From: an uncultured Lachnospiraceae bacterium
Lineage (GTDB): Bacteria > Bacillota > Clostridia > Lachnospirales > Lachnospiraceae
Assembly: GCA_947626435.1 (NCBI GenBank)
Contig: CANQSB010000019.1
Span: forward strand, 1-64,000
Length of the DNA stretch: 64,000 nucleotides
Direction: 5' to 3'
The translations under genes were made by a program, and so were the position numbers. Positions 26,693-35,309 of the stretch are shown here, one piece after another. Under the pieces are notes generated by a model, which saw nothing but the letters and a program-made list of their open reading frames with translations, was not told where the DNA came from and searched no databases. Position 1 is the stretch's first letter. Every line of letters starts with the position of its first letter.

Positions 26693-26932
26693 TTATGCTT
26701 CCTGCACTTTTTGGGTGGAAGCCTCCGCGTCACTTTCCTCCTGCGTCTTTTTCAGTGTCGCATTCCTGCGCTTTACCGCGCGCTTTTGAATAGCCCTGCC
26801 CCTTGCGATGTTTACTTCCTTAGGCGCGTCTATCATCAGCTTGAGCTGGTTGTTGTTGCCGCCAAGAAAAGTAATTTTTACATCCTTTCCTATCATCAGA
26901 TATTCTTCCTTTGGTACTGTGAGCATCAGCAT
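26693..26932 (-). CDS. csrA: CsrA-like RNA-binding regulator, copy 2
   Basis: 79 aa, close to copy 1 except in the C-terminal tail (EESDAEASTQKVQEA). The same Val6-Pro7 change, Val40 and Arg44 are present. The ATG at 26932 follows AAGGAGGTTTTTAT. It is the first gene of the module 2 operon; flagellin 2 follows after a 203-base leader. As for copy 1, a role in translational control of the linked flagellin is inferred from family knowledge and position. The two copies may cross-regulate each other's flagellin, since the leaders are alike. Confidence 0.88.
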   Translation of the reverse strand: MLMLTVPKEEYLMIGKDVKITFLGGNNNQLKLMIDAPKEVNIARGRAIQKRAVKRRNATLKKTQEESDAEASTQKVQEA

Positions 26933-26978
26933 ATAAAAACCTCCTTGTTTTTTAAGTGTTTTCGAGGATAAGCCTCCA

Positions 26979-27008
26979 AATACAACAAATTAGCCAAAAT
27001 GTTGCATT
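26979..27008. repeat. Left recombination site, module 2
   Basis: Arms AATACAACAAA and AATGTTGCATT flank the spacer TTAGCCAA (26990-26997). The outer arm is degenerate, as in module 1. Confidence 0.85.
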
Positions 27009-27036
27009 TGATATTTGTCGCAAAACGAATTATATT
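27008..27036 (+). promoter_or_regulatory. Sigma-A promoter of recombinase 2
   Basis: -35 TTGATA (27008-27013), 17-base spacer, -10 TATATT (27031-27036), same position relative to the site as in module 1. Confidence 0.75.
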
Positions 27037-27085
27037 AGAAGAAAGGAAATCTGACGAAAGGAAACGTTTAGAGAAGGGTAATGCT

Positions 27086-27676
27086 ATGAGTACAATGTCG
27101 CCTATCAAGAACAAAAGAGAGCTGGAAGCTATGAAAAAATACTTTTTGAGAAAAAATGAGATAAGAAACTACACGCTGTTTTGCGTCGGGATTAATACCG
27201 CCCTGCGCATAAGCGATATTTTAAGCCTGCGATGGAAAGACGTATATGACTTTAAATGCCGCTCATTTAAAAAACATCTGCAGTTGAGAGAACAAAAGAC
27301 AAAAAAGGCATCCGCGATATTTTTAAACAAGGAAGCGCTAAACGCCTTAAAAAAGCTGATGGCGCATTGCAGCAAAAGCCGCCTGCCAATAAGGGAAAAT
27401 GATTTTATATTTATCGGGAAAAGAAGCACAGGCAAGCCGTTGAGCCGCTCGCAGGCATACCGCATCATAAACGGCGCCGCGAAAGCGTTGAAAATAGCGG
27501 GAAATATCGGCTGCCATTCGCTCAGAAAGACCTTTGGCTACTTTGCGGCGCGCATGGGTATTCCTTCCGTAATGCTCATGAATATCTTTAACCATTCATC
27601 ATTCCCAATAACGCGCCGATATCTGGGCATAGAGCAGGACGAGCGCGACGAGGTGTTTATGAAGGTTGCGCTTTAG
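27086..27676 (+). CDS. Tyrosine recombinase, FimB/FimE-like, module 2
   Basis: 196 aa from the ATG at 27086, behind GAGAAGGG. Same length and catalytic set as the module 1 enzyme: Arg in ALRISDILSLRW, Lys in REQKTKKASA, CHSLRKTFGYFAA, and IFNHSSFPITRRYLG with Tyr. Differences concentrate in the middle (about 75-120), outside the active-site motifs. The terminal IEQDERDEVFMKVAL tail is conserved. It is expected to invert segment 2; whether each enzyme can act on the other module's sites is open, since the arms are shared. Confidence 0.92.
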   Translation: MSTMSPIKNKRELEAMKKYFLRKNEIRNYTLFCVGINTALRISDILSLRWKDVYDFKCRSFKKHLQLREQKTKKASAIFLNKEALNALKKLMAHCSKSRLPIRENDFIFIGKRSTGKPLSRSQAYRIINGAAKALKIAGNIGCHSLRKTFGYFAARMGIPSVMLMNIFNHSSFPITRRYLGIEQDERDEVFMKVAL

Positions 27677-27752
27677 CCGCTCATAAAAAGCTTTTTTGAG
27701 CGTAAAATATTCAATTCAATAATGCCGCCTTAAACATTTTTTATCGCTTTAT

Positions 27753-27771
27753 GGCATAACTATGCCTTTTT
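27753..27771 (+). terminator. Terminator after recombinase 2
   Basis: GGCAT-AACT-ATGCC followed by TTTTT, the counterpart of 23942-23961. Confidence 0.65.
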
Positions 27772-27847
27772 GCGGCTAATTTAGGGACATTCATTATGTT
27801 CTTGGAAGACATTTCTTGCAAAATTCAAAAATTTTTCACATAAAAGG

Positions 27848-27874
27848 TAAAGTATTTCAAACAATAACCGATAT
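27848..27874 (+). promoter_or_regulatory. Sigma-28 (FliA/SigD) promoter in segment 2
   Basis: TAAA (27848-27851), 15 bases, ACCGATAT (27867-27874), followed by the same ATAGGGTGTAAGAAC as in module 1. It points right and away from flagellin 2 in this orientation. Confidence 0.85.
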
Positions 27875-27906
27875 ATAGGGTGTAAGAACAAAAAATCACA
27901 TTAAAA

Positions 27907-27936
27907 AATGCAACATTTTGGCTAAAATGTTGCATT
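27907..27936. repeat. Right recombination site, module 2
   Basis: Perfect arms AATGCAACATT and AATGTTGCATT around TTGGCTAA, the reverse complement of the left spacer of this module. Confidence 0.87.
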
Positions 27937-28005
27937 TTTGTTATATTTATCTTTATTTTTCCAAAATAAACGAGGCACCGCCATTTCGCTGATGCCCCAT
28001 TTATT

Positions 28006-28305
28006 TCAATCTTCCTTATAACCGTGGGCTATTGCCCATTCACGGTATTTTTTTGTTTCTACCTCGGCTTTACCAAGTCTTTCAACATAATCCTCAAATT
28101 CCTCACGCTCCCAACAGCGCTTTTTGACCTCGAAATCTGCGCACAGCTCATAGATTGTCTTAGAAGCTTCATTAATATAAATGTCTTCTTTTGCCAACAT
28201 CTTAACCGCCTCCCATGTATTCGCCTTGAACAGCTTCGCCCATTTGTCAATGCCGTACTTTTTATCCTCGTCCGTTGCAAGCTCTGTTTTATTTAAGTCT
28301 ACCAC
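28006..28305 (-). pseudogene. Rpn/PDDEXK transposase-like C-terminal fragment
   Basis: 99 aa resembling the C-terminal part of the Rpn recombination-promoting nuclease family: DKWAKLFKANTWEAVKMLAK, then NEASKTIYELCADFE and CWEREEFEDYVERL. The N-terminal nuclease domain (about 200 residues) is missing, so this is probably a remnant. It could still be expressed as a short protein: its start is preceded by a weak site only. It sits between the flagellin modules and the fab operon. Confidence 0.6.
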
Positions 28306-28364
28306 ACAAAGGGTAACATTGTCACTATAAATCTGACCTGTTTTAACATTGGTATTTGCCTTTA

Positions 28365-28817
28365 TTATACTTTTTTCTCCATCTCTTCAAAAAAGTCACT
28401 CAGGTTGAGAAGTCCTTTTATCATAGCTTTGAGCTCATCTTCTTCCATGTCGCGCAGTATGGCTTTTACCATATTTTGGTGAAAATTCCTGTGGTGGTAA
28501 AAGGCTTTTTTGCCCTTAGCTGTGAGGCGCGCCAAAACGACACGCTTGTCATTTTTGCTGCGTTCCCTGATTATATAGCCTTTGTCTTCAAGGCTGTTCA
28601 TATTTGTGGTGAGGGTGCTTACTGTGACAGAAAGCTTTTTGGCGATAGCGGACATGCTCTGGGGTTCTTCGATTCCTATCGCATCCATGATATGCATATC
28701 GTTGTTTGTGATATCCTTAAATTCGCTCGTGATTATCGCTTTTTCCTCGATATCCATTACATTGTTGAACAGCTTTACCAGCATATTGTTCAAAGCTCTG
28801 TTCTCGCTCCTCTGCAT
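28365..28817 (-). CDS. fabT: MarR-family regulator of fatty acid synthesis (FabT-like)
   Basis: 150 aa with a winged-helix MarR core: NDMHIMDAIG, PQSMSAIAKKLSVTVSTLTT (recognition helix), LEDKGYIIRERSKNDKRVVL (wing) and LTAKGKKAFYHH. Its place at the end of the fab operon, and a TTTGA-N3-TCAAA palindrome at the operon promoter (36636-36648), match streptococcal FabT, which with long-chain acyl-ACP represses fab genes. The ATG at 28817 lies 10 bases after GGAGG; an ATG six codons earlier overlaps that site. Unlike in streptococci the gene is last, not first, in the operon. Confidence 0.8.
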   Translation of the reverse strand: MQRSENRALNNMLVKLFNNVMDIEEKAIITSEFKDITNNDMHIMDAIGIEEPQSMSAIAKKLSVTVSTLTTNMNSLEDKGYIIRERSKNDKRVVLARLTAKGKKAFYHHRNFHQNMVKAILRDMEEDELKAMIKGLLNLSDFFEEMEKKV

Positions 28818-28921
28818 ATCCGCCACACCTCCCATCTTAATATTTCATTAAGCATTTATAAAACTCTATTTGACAACACAGAATTTAGACAAAATATATG
28901 AAAACCGCCGCTCTTGCGTTT

Positions 28922-29920
28922 TTACCAAACTATCACGCTCGCGCCATATGTAAGCCCTGCTCCGAAGCCTGAAAGCACAAGTCTGTCGCCACGCTTTAAT
29001 TGTCCGCTTCTGTTTAACTCATCAAGCAGCACAGGTATAGTCGCTGACGACATATTTCCCACTCTGTCCAAATTCATCGGAAACTTGGAGATATCTGCTT
29101 TTAGGCGTTTCGCCACAGACTCTATTATTCGCACATTTGCCTGATGAAGTACAAATTTATCTATGTCGTCGACATCAAGTCCCGCTTTATCCAACGCCTC
29201 GCTTATACACGCAGGCACTTGCCTTGTGGCAAACTTGTATACCTCCTGCCCATCCATATGTATATATTTTGACGGTGTCTCACAGCTTTCAGTAAACGGG
29301 TTTGAAACGCCTCGCTCGCCGCATGAGAGCACCATTCCTTTTGCGCCGTCCGAGCCCTGGACTATGCTTTCTATGCCTGAGTGCCGTCCGTTTTCGCACT
29401 GCGCATCTTCATCCTCTGCCGCCTGAATATACGCCGCGCCCGCGCCGTCGCCAAAGAGTACGCAGGTGGCGCGGTCGCTCCAGTCCACCAGCTTTGAGAG
29501 CACCTCGCTTCCAACGACAAGAGCATTTTTGTACAAGCCTGTATTTATATAGGCATACGCAGTATTCAGCGCAAATAAAAAGCCCGAGCAGGCGGCGTTC
29601 AAATCGAATGCGGCCGCTTTTTGCGCGCCCAGAATACTCTGCACCTGACAGGCGCAGCAGGGAAGCAGGAGCTCGGGCGAGCAGGTCGCCACAATTATCA
29701 GCTCTACATCCTCCGCCGAAGCCCCTGCGTTTTCAAGCGCAGCCTGACAAGCTTTTGCCGCAAGCGTCGATACAGTGTCTTCTGTGGAAATTCGTCGCTC
29801 CGCTATTCCTGTCCTTTCACGAATCCATTCATCAGAGGTATCGACAAGCTTCGCCATATCAAAATTAGTAATCGTTTTTTCGGGCAGCGCGCTTCCTGTG
29901 CCGCTGATTTTAACTGTCAT
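28922..29920 (-). CDS. fabH: 3-oxoacyl-ACP synthase III
   Basis: 332 aa ketoacyl synthase III, which condenses acetyl- or branched acyl-CoA with malonyl-ACP to start fatty acid synthesis. The catalytic Cys is in DLNAACSGFLFAL (about 112), His in VLHQANVRIIE (about 255) and Asn in RVGNMSSATIPV (about 285; most members read GNTSAASIP). DTSDEWIRERTGI is the typical N-terminal motif. The ATG follows GGAGGAATTTTCGTA. It lies 48 bases after accDA. Confidence 0.95.
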   Translation of the reverse strand: MTVKISGTGSALPEKTITNFDMAKLVDTSDEWIRERTGIAERRISTEDTVSTLAAKACQAALENAGASAEDVELIIVATCSPELLLPCCACQVQSILGAQKAAAFDLNAACSGFLFALNTAYAYINTGLYKNALVVGSEVLSKLVDWSDRATCVLFGDGAGAAYIQAAEDEDAQCENGRHSGIESIVQGSDGAKGMVLSCGERGVSNPFTESCETPSKYIHMDGQEVYKFATRQVPACISEALDKAGLDVDDIDKFVLHQANVRIIESVAKRLKADISKFPMNLDRVGNMSSATIPVLLDELNRSGQLKRGDRLVLSGFGAGLTYGASVIVW

Positions 29921-29968
29921 TACGAAAATTCCTCCATTATTTCTGTCGCAATTATGTAAACGCGTTCG

Positions 29969-31747
29969 TCAAAACGCCCTGAACCTGTCATAGCGCTCCG
30001 CCGCTATCTCCTCACCGCCCTTGCCGTCATATTTTGCAAGAAACTCCTTTATATGCCCCTTCATGTAGCCCGCAATCGCCTGCGTAGTCCTCTTGTCCGC
30101 GCCGCCAAATTCAGGTATTATGCGCTCTATCACGCCGAGGCGCTTTAAATCCTGCGCCGTAATATTCATGACTTCGCTCGCTTCCTGCGCCCTGTTGGAG
30201 TCCTTCCAGAGAATTGACGCAAAGCCCTCGGGCGAGAGAATTGAATATGTAGCATTTTCCATCATCCACACCTCGTTGCCTACCGCTGTCGCAAGTGCGC
30301 CGCCACTGCCACCTTCGCCTATAAGTATGCAGAGTACGGGCACCTTCAGGCTTGACATTTCAAGCAGATTTCTCGCGATTGCCTCGCCCTGTCCGCGCTC
30401 CTCAGCCTCTATGCCGCAGAACGCACCTGATGTGTTCACAAAGCTGATAATGGGACGGTTAAACTTTTCCGCCTGTTTCATGAGGCGTAAGGCTTTTCTG
30501 TAACCTTCGGGGAGCGGCATGCCAAAGTTGCGCTCCTGACATTCTTTGATATCCTTGCCCTTTATGTCGGCAATGACAGTTACGGGCTGTCCGTCAAGAA
30601 ACGCTATGCCGCCGACTATCGCCTTGTCGTCACTAAAGCACCTGTCACCATGCGCTTCCACGAACACATCAAATATATGTTTCATATAATCAGTAGCCGC
30701 GGGACGCTCCACGCGGCGCACTGCCATTACTTTTTCCCACGCGCTGCGCGGGCTTGAATACCAACTGTGCTCCTTGACATCCTCGCTGAGTTCAAAGTGA
30801 GAATCCCTATTCTCGCTGAAGTCCGCATATGTCTTTTTCCCGCCGCATTTATGCGATTTTATAAGGAAATATATCGTCTTTTTGAGGTTTTCTCTGCGCA
30901 CTATGCCGTCAACGAAACCATGCTCTACGAGAAACTCCGCCGTCTGAAAACCCTCCGGCAACTCCTGCCCTATCGTCTGCTTTATGACGCGCGGTCCCGC
31001 AAAGCCTATAAGCGCCCCCGGTTCAGCCATTATTACATCGCCAAGCATTGCAAAGCTTGCGGTAACGCCGCCGGTAGTGGGGTCGGTAAGAATCGTGCTG
31101 TACAAAAGTCCAGCGTCGCCATGCTTTTTAATCGCCGCGGAGGTCTTTGCCATCTGCATGAGCGAAACTATTCCCTCCTGCATTCTCGCACCGCCCGAAC
31201 AGCAGAACATAAATACAGGAAGCCTAAGACTTGTAGCCTGCTCGATTGCCTTTGTGATTTTCTCGCCTACCACATGACCCATGCTCGCCATAAGAAAGCG
31301 TGAATCGCACACGCCTAAAACAATGTCCTCGCCAAATACCTTGCAGCGTCCGACTGTGACCGCCTCGTTCAGACCTGTTTTTTCCCTCGCCGCCGCTAGC
31401 TTATCTTCATAGCCATCGTAATCAAGAGGATTGCTTACCTCCATATCTTCAAACCATGGTTCAAATGTATTGTAGTCAGCGACCATTCGGATGCGGTTTT
31501 TGGTTTTTACCCTGAAATACGCGCCACATTCATAGCACTCGTATCTTTTTCTTACTACCTTGTCACGCTCCAGCAGCTTGCCGCATTTTGGACATTTTAC
31601 AAGCTTTTTGTCGTCATCCGCTGCCGCCTGCCCATCATTTTTGTTTTCATTTTGAGGTTGTGCGACTTTTTGTCTCAGCCTTTCCTCTAATTTATTGTAT
31701 AAATTCGGAAACTGTCTTACTGTTCTTACCGATTGTTTGTTATCCAT
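29969..31747 (-). CDS. accDA: Acetyl-CoA carboxylase carboxyltransferase, fused beta-alpha (AccD-AccA)
   Basis: 592 aa joining both carboxyltransferase subunits. The N-terminal part has the AccD zinc ribbon (CPKCGKLLE and [10 protein letters not shown], about 50-80) and crotonase-like [12 protein letters not shown]. The AccA part begins about residue 300 with [10 protein letters not shown] and contains [20 protein letters not shown] and [11 protein letters not shown]. It transfers CO2 from carboxybiotin to acetyl-CoA to form malonyl-CoA. In most bacteria these are separate genes; fusion fixes a 1:1 ratio. The ATG at 31747 follows GGAGGGAATTGTG. The biotin carrier (accB) and biotin carboxylase (accC) are not in this operon. 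Confidence 0.93.
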   Translation of the reverse strand: MDNKQSVRTVRQFPNLYNKLEERLRQKVAQPQNENKNDGQAAADDDKKLVKCPKCGKLLERDKVVRKRYECYECGAYFRVKTKNRIRMVADYNTFEPWFEDMEVSNPLDYDGYEDKLAAAREKTGLNEAVTVGRCKVFGEDIVLGVCDSRFLMASMGHVVGEKITKAIEQATSLRLPVFMFCCSGGARMQEGIVSLMQMAKTSAAIKKHGDAGLLYSTILTDPTTGGVTASFAMLGDVIMAEPGALIGFAGPRVIKQTIGQELPEGFQTAEFLVEHGFVDGIVRRENLKKTIYFLIKSHKCGGKKTYADFSENRDSHFELSEDVKEHSWYSSPRSAWEKVMAVRRVERPAATDYMKHIFDVFVEAHGDRCFSDDKAIVGGIAFLDGQPVTVIADIKGKDIKECQERNFGMPLPEGYRKALRLMKQAEKFNRPIISFVNTSGAFCGIEAEERGQGEAIARNLLEMSSLKVPVLCILIGEGGSGGALATAVGNEVWMMENATYSILSPEGFASILWKDSNRAQEASEVMNITAQDLKRLGVIERIIPEFGGADKRTTQAIAGYMKGHIKEFLAKYDGKGGEEIAAERYDRFRAF

Positions 31748-31796
31748 CACAATTCCCTCCGCTCTGCTTATTATGCCTATACATTGAAAAACGCGG

Positions 31797-32228
31797 TCAA
31801 TCACCGACCGCAAAAGTAAGCTCTGCCTTGCACGCCAGCTTGCCGTTTACCGTAGCTGTCGCCTCACCTACGCCGATAGATCCCTTTACCTTGATTATCT
31901 TTGTTTCCAGCATAAGCACATCACCCGGCAAAACCTTCTGCTTGAAACGCGCCTTGTCTATGCCAACAAAATACGCAGTTTTCCCTTTCCACTCGGGCTG
32001 TCCCAATATCGCCACAGCGCCTACTTGTGCCAGCGCTTCTATAATGAGTACGCCTGGCATTACGGGATTTTGAGGAAAATGCCCCGCAAAATAGGGCTCG
32101 TTAAAGCTTACACACTTTTTGCCGAGCGCCCTTTGCCCTTCCTCAAGCTCCTCTATGGTGTCTATCAGCATAAAGGGATGTCTGTGCGGTATGATTTCCA
32201 TTATTTCTTTCGCCGTATAAACTGACAT
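31797..32228 (-). CDS. fabZ: 3-hydroxyacyl-ACP dehydratase
   Basis: 143 aa hotdog-fold dehydratase. The catalytic His is in [12 protein letters not shown] and the catalytic Glu in [25 protein letters not shown] is the typical signature. It removes water from 3-hydroxyacyl-ACP. The ATG at 32228 is 6 bases after AAGGAAGGTG; a GTG three codons earlier is possible. It lies 20 bases after fabF, where streptococci have accB between them. Confidence 0.95.
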   Translation of the reverse strand: MSVYTAKEIMEIIPHRHPFMLIDTIEELEEGQRALGKKCVSFNEPYFAGHFPQNPVMPGVLIIEALAQVGAVAILGQPEWKGKTAYFVGIDKARFKQKVLPGDVLMLETKIIKVKGSIGVGEATATVNGKLACKAELTFAVGD

Positions 32229-32248
32229 TTGTGTCACCTTCCTTGTAT

Positions 32249-33487
32249 TTATGCCTCTATATATTTCTTAATCAAAATGCTTGCATTGTGTCCGCCAAAG
32301 CCAAGCGAATTGCTGAGGGCATAGGTAATCTCCTTATTGCAGCTCTCCTTGCAATAGTCAAGGTCCAGCTCCTCCTCGCTCTCTCTAAGCCCTACTGTCT
32401 TATGTATAAAGCCTTCTTCCAGCTCTTTTACGCAGGTTACAAATTCTACTGCGCCTGCCGCGCCGAGAAGATGACCTACCATTGACTTTGTAGAGTTAAT
32501 CTTTATATCCTTTGCATGCTCGCCAAACGCAAGCTTGATTGCCCTTGTCTCAAAAAGATCATTGTGGTGCGTGCTGGTGCCATGCGCGTTTATATAGGTA
32601 ATGTCGTCAGGCGAAATACCCGCGTCATTCACAGCGTTCAGCATTGCCCGCGCCGCGCCTGCGCCGTCCTCTGCGGGCGACGTGATGTGATACGCGTCTG
32701 ATGAACAGCCGTAGCCTACTACTTCCGCATATATCTTCGCGCCCCTTGCCTTGGCATGCTCAAGCTCCTCAAGCACTACTATGGCTGAGCCTTCGCCCAT
32801 CACAAAGCCGCTCCTGTCCTTGTCAAACGGAATCGAGCAGCGTGTCGGGTCCTCGCATGGTGAGAGTGCCGTAAGCGACGCAAAGCCCGCTATTCCAAGC
32901 GGCGTGATTGAAGCCTCTGTGCCACCTGCCACCATTATGTCGGCATCGCCGTACTGGATTGTCCTGTATGCCTCGCCGATTGAGTTTGTGCCTGTGGCGC
33001 ATGCCGAAACTACATTTATGCTCTTGCCTTTGAGATTATATGCAATGCTTACATTTCCCGCCGCTATATTCGAGATAACCATTGGCACAAAAAGAGGTGC
33101 TACCCTTGAGGGACCTTTTTCCACAAGCCTTGTGTATTCTCGTTCCATCGCCTGTAGGCTGCCGATACCGTTGCCTACCGCACAGCCTGCCCTGTAGGCA
33201 TCCTCTTTTTCCATGTCAAGCCCTGAATCCTCGATTGCCTCTTTTGCCGCCGCTACCGCATACTGTGAAAATTGCTCCATTCTGCGCGCGGCTTTTTTGT
33301 CCATATAATCAGCGGGCTCAAAATTTTTTACCTCTGCGGCAAGCTTGCATTTATAATCTGTGACATCAAAATAGCTTATTTTATCAAAGCCGATTTTGCC
33401 CGCCTTGACTCCTGCCCAAAATTCCTCCACGCTGTTGCCGATAGGGGTAATTGCACCCATGCCTGTTACTACTACTCTTTTCTTCAT
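32249..33487 (-). CDS. fabF: 3-oxoacyl-ACP synthase II
   Basis: 412 aa elongating ketoacyl synthase. Cys in [13 protein letters not shown] (about 163), His in [13 protein letters not shown] (about 303), His in [15 protein letters not shown] (about 340), and FGGHNASI near the end are all intact. The N-terminal [18 protein letters not shown] is standard. The start follows AAAGAGGAAAAT. It is 40 bases after fabG. Confidence 0.96.
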   Translation of the reverse strand: MKKRVVVTGMGAITPIGNSVEEFWAGVKAGKIGFDKISYFDVTDYKCKLAAEVKNFEPADYMDKKAARRMEQFSQYAVAAAKEAIEDSGLDMEKEDAYRAGCAVGNGIGSLQAMEREYTRLVEKGPSRVAPLFVPMVISNIAAGNVSIAYNLKGKSINVVSACATGTNSIGEAYRTIQYGDADIMVAGGTEASITPLGIAGFASLTALSPCEDPTRCSIPFDKDRSGFVMGEGSAIVVLEELEHAKARGAKIYAEVVGYGCSSDAYHITSPAEDGAGAARAMLNAVNDAGISPDDITYINAHGTSTHHNDLFETRAIKLAFGEHAKDIKINSTKSMVGHLLGAAGAVEFVTCVKELEEGFIHKTVGLRESEEELDLDYCKESCNKEITYALSNSLGFGGHNASILIKKYIEA

Positions 33488-33527
33488 ATTTTCCTCTTTC
33501 CTTTTTGCGATGCTGCCCTTTATGCGT

Positions 33528-34268
33528 TTACATAGCCATTCCGCCGTCGACGCATATGACCTGTCCTGTAATATAATCCGAGCCTTCGCCCGCCAAAAAC
33601 GCTACGACTTTAGCCACATCGGCGGGGGTACCGATTTTGCCCATCGGAATCGTATTATTAAGAAGCTTCTTTGCATCGTCGGAAAGCGCCTTTGTCATAT
33701 CCGTATCAATGAACCCCGGGGCTACGGCGTTTACGCTTATGCCGCGGCTTGCAAGCTCTCTTGCCACACTCTTTGTAAGCCCTATAAGTCCTGCCTTTGA
33801 CGCTGAATAATTTGCCTGTCCCGCGTTGCCGAGTATGCCGCTTACAGATGCAATATTTATTATCTTGCCGCTCCTCTGCTTCAGGAAGCTGCGTGACAAA
33901 TGCTTTATCATATTGAAAGCGCCTTTTAGGTTTGTGTCAAGAACCGCGTCGTAGTCCTCCTCCGACATCCTCATGATGAGGTTATCCCTCGTCACGCCCG
34001 CGTTGTTTACAAGTATGTCAACTTTTTTGTACTTTTCAAGCGCCTGCTTCACGAATGCTTCGCTTGCCGCAAAATCAGCGACGTTGCACTGTATCGCCTC
34101 GGCCGTGCCGCCGTCTGACATTATCTGCGATACCGTTTCGTCTGCCGCCGCTTTAGAGCCGTTGTAATTTACTATGACTGTCGCGCCTTCCTTGGCAAGA
34201 GCGAGCGCTATTTCACGCCCTATCCCCCTGCCTGCTCCCGTGACGAGAGCGACCTTACCTTTTAGCAT
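33528..34268 (-). CDS. fabG: 3-oxoacyl-ACP reductase
   Basis: 246 aa short-chain dehydrogenase. The NADP site is VTGAGRGIGREIA, NNAGVTRDNL the structural motif, and the catalytic Ser-Tyr-Lys are in NIASVSGILGN and YSASKAGLIG. It ends IDTDMTKAL, ITGQVICVDGGMAM. The ATG at 34268 is 9 bases after GGAGG. It reduces 3-ketoacyl-ACP with NADPH. Confidence 0.95.
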   Translation of the reverse strand: MLKGKVALVTGAGRGIGREIALALAKEGATVIVNYNGSKAAADETVSQIMSDGGTAEAIQCNVADFAASEAFVKQALEKYKKVDILVNNAGVTRDNLIMRMSEEDYDAVLDTNLKGAFNMIKHLSRSFLKQRSGKIINIASVSGILGNAGQANYSASKAGLIGLTKSVARELASRGISVNAVAPGFIDTDMTKALSDDAKKLLNNTIPMGKIGTPADVAKVVAFLAGEGSDYITGQVICVDGGMAM

Positions 34269-34321
34269 TTTTATATTCCTCCATCCACCACGCAAACTGA
34301 CATATGTGTTATATTTTTAGT

Positions 34322-35242
34322 TTATGCCAAAATCTGCAATACATTGTCCAAGTCGGCAAGCTTATCCATATTTACGCATTTCATGTCCTTGTTTATCTTC
34401 CTCATAAAGCCGCTGAGCGTCTTGCCGGGACCTATTTCCACAAAAGTATCTACGCCGTCGGCTATCATTTTTTCAACGCTCTGCTGCCAGCATACCGAGC
34501 TTGAAACCTGCTTTTCAAGCAAGTCCCTGATTTGTGACACATCTGTCACATAGTTTGCGTCAACATTGCAGACATACGGAATCTTTGGGGTTTTGACCTC
34601 GACCTTGTCAAGCTCCTCGCGAAGCTTCCTGCCGGCATCCTTTAAAAGCGCCGAATGGAAGGGGCCGCTTACCTTTAACGGCACACACCGCTTTGCGCCT
34701 GCCTCACTAAGCGCCTTAGAAGCGTTTGCAACGGCTTCCTCCTCGCCCGTTATTACTATCTGTCCCGGACAGTTGTAGTTTGCTATGGTGACTATGCCTT
34801 CCGTCTGATTGCAGATTTCGAGGATTTTGTCGCTGTCCATGCCAAGAACCGCGGTCATGGCGCCGCCTGTCGGATACGCCTCCTGCATGTAAATGCCGCG
34901 CTTTCTTATCAAGTGGAATAAGTCCTTTAAATCCATTACGTCTGCGGCTGCCAGCGCGCCGTATTCGCCAAGGCTTAAACCTGCGGCGACATCCGCTTTT
35001 TTGCCTTTTGACTCTAGTACTTTTAAAAGCGCCACTTCCGTGGCAAGCATTGCTATTTGCGTGTATTCAGTGACGTTAAGCCTGTCATTTTCCGTAAAGC
35101 AGAGCTCCTCCATATCAAGCCCCGTGACCTCTCCCGCAAGCTTGTAGACTGCCCTTGCTTCCTCGTATGTATCATAAAAATCTTTTCCCATGCCGACGTA
35201 CTGCGCGCCCTGCCCTGGGAAGATAAATGCCGTTTTTCCCAT
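34322..35242 (-). CDS. fabD: Malonyl-CoA:ACP transacylase
   Basis: 306 aa. FIFPGQGAQYVGMGKDF begins the protein; the active Ser lies in AAGLSLGEYGAL (about 90) and the His in SGPFHSALLKDAG (about 195). It loads malonyl groups onto ACP. FVEIGPGKTLSGF is the conserved C-terminal motif. The start follows GAGAGGAAGT. The gap to fabG is 53 bases. Confidence 0.95.
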   Translation of the reverse strand: MGKTAFIFPGQGAQYVGMGKDFYDTYEEARAVYKLAGEVTGLDMEELCFTENDRLNVTEYTQIAMLATEVALLKVLESKGKKADVAAGLSLGEYGALAAADVMDLKDLFHLIRKRGIYMQEAYPTGGAMTAVLGMDSDKILEICNQTEGIVTIANYNCPGQIVITGEEEAVANASKALSEAGAKRCVPLKVSGPFHSALLKDAGRKLREELDKVEVKTPKIPYVCNVDANYVTDVSQIRDLLEKQVSSSVCWQQSVEKMIADGVDTFVEIGPGKTLSGFMRKINKDMKCVNMDKLADLDNVLQILA

Positions 35243-35309
35243 ACTTCCTCTCTCATTCCGTCATTATTCACACTGCCGTTATCGGCGGCTTTTGCACTGA
35301 TTCTTCCGA

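Larger units (their letters stand above)
26979..27936. other. Invertible DNA segment 2 (flagellin switch)
   Basis: A 958-bp segment of the same design as segment 1: inverted 30-bp sites at 26979-27008 and 27907-27936, a recombinase with sigma-A promoter and terminator, and an outward sigma-28 promoter at the right end. It too is in the OFF orientation for csrA2-flagellin 2. The spacer differs from that of segment 1, so the two segments should not recombine with each other. Confidence 0.82.

Noticed and set aside
29302-29868. Plus-strand frame (188 aa) opposite fabH
   Set aside because: Arg/Pro/Ser-rich shadow without a start site; fabH on the other strand is certain.
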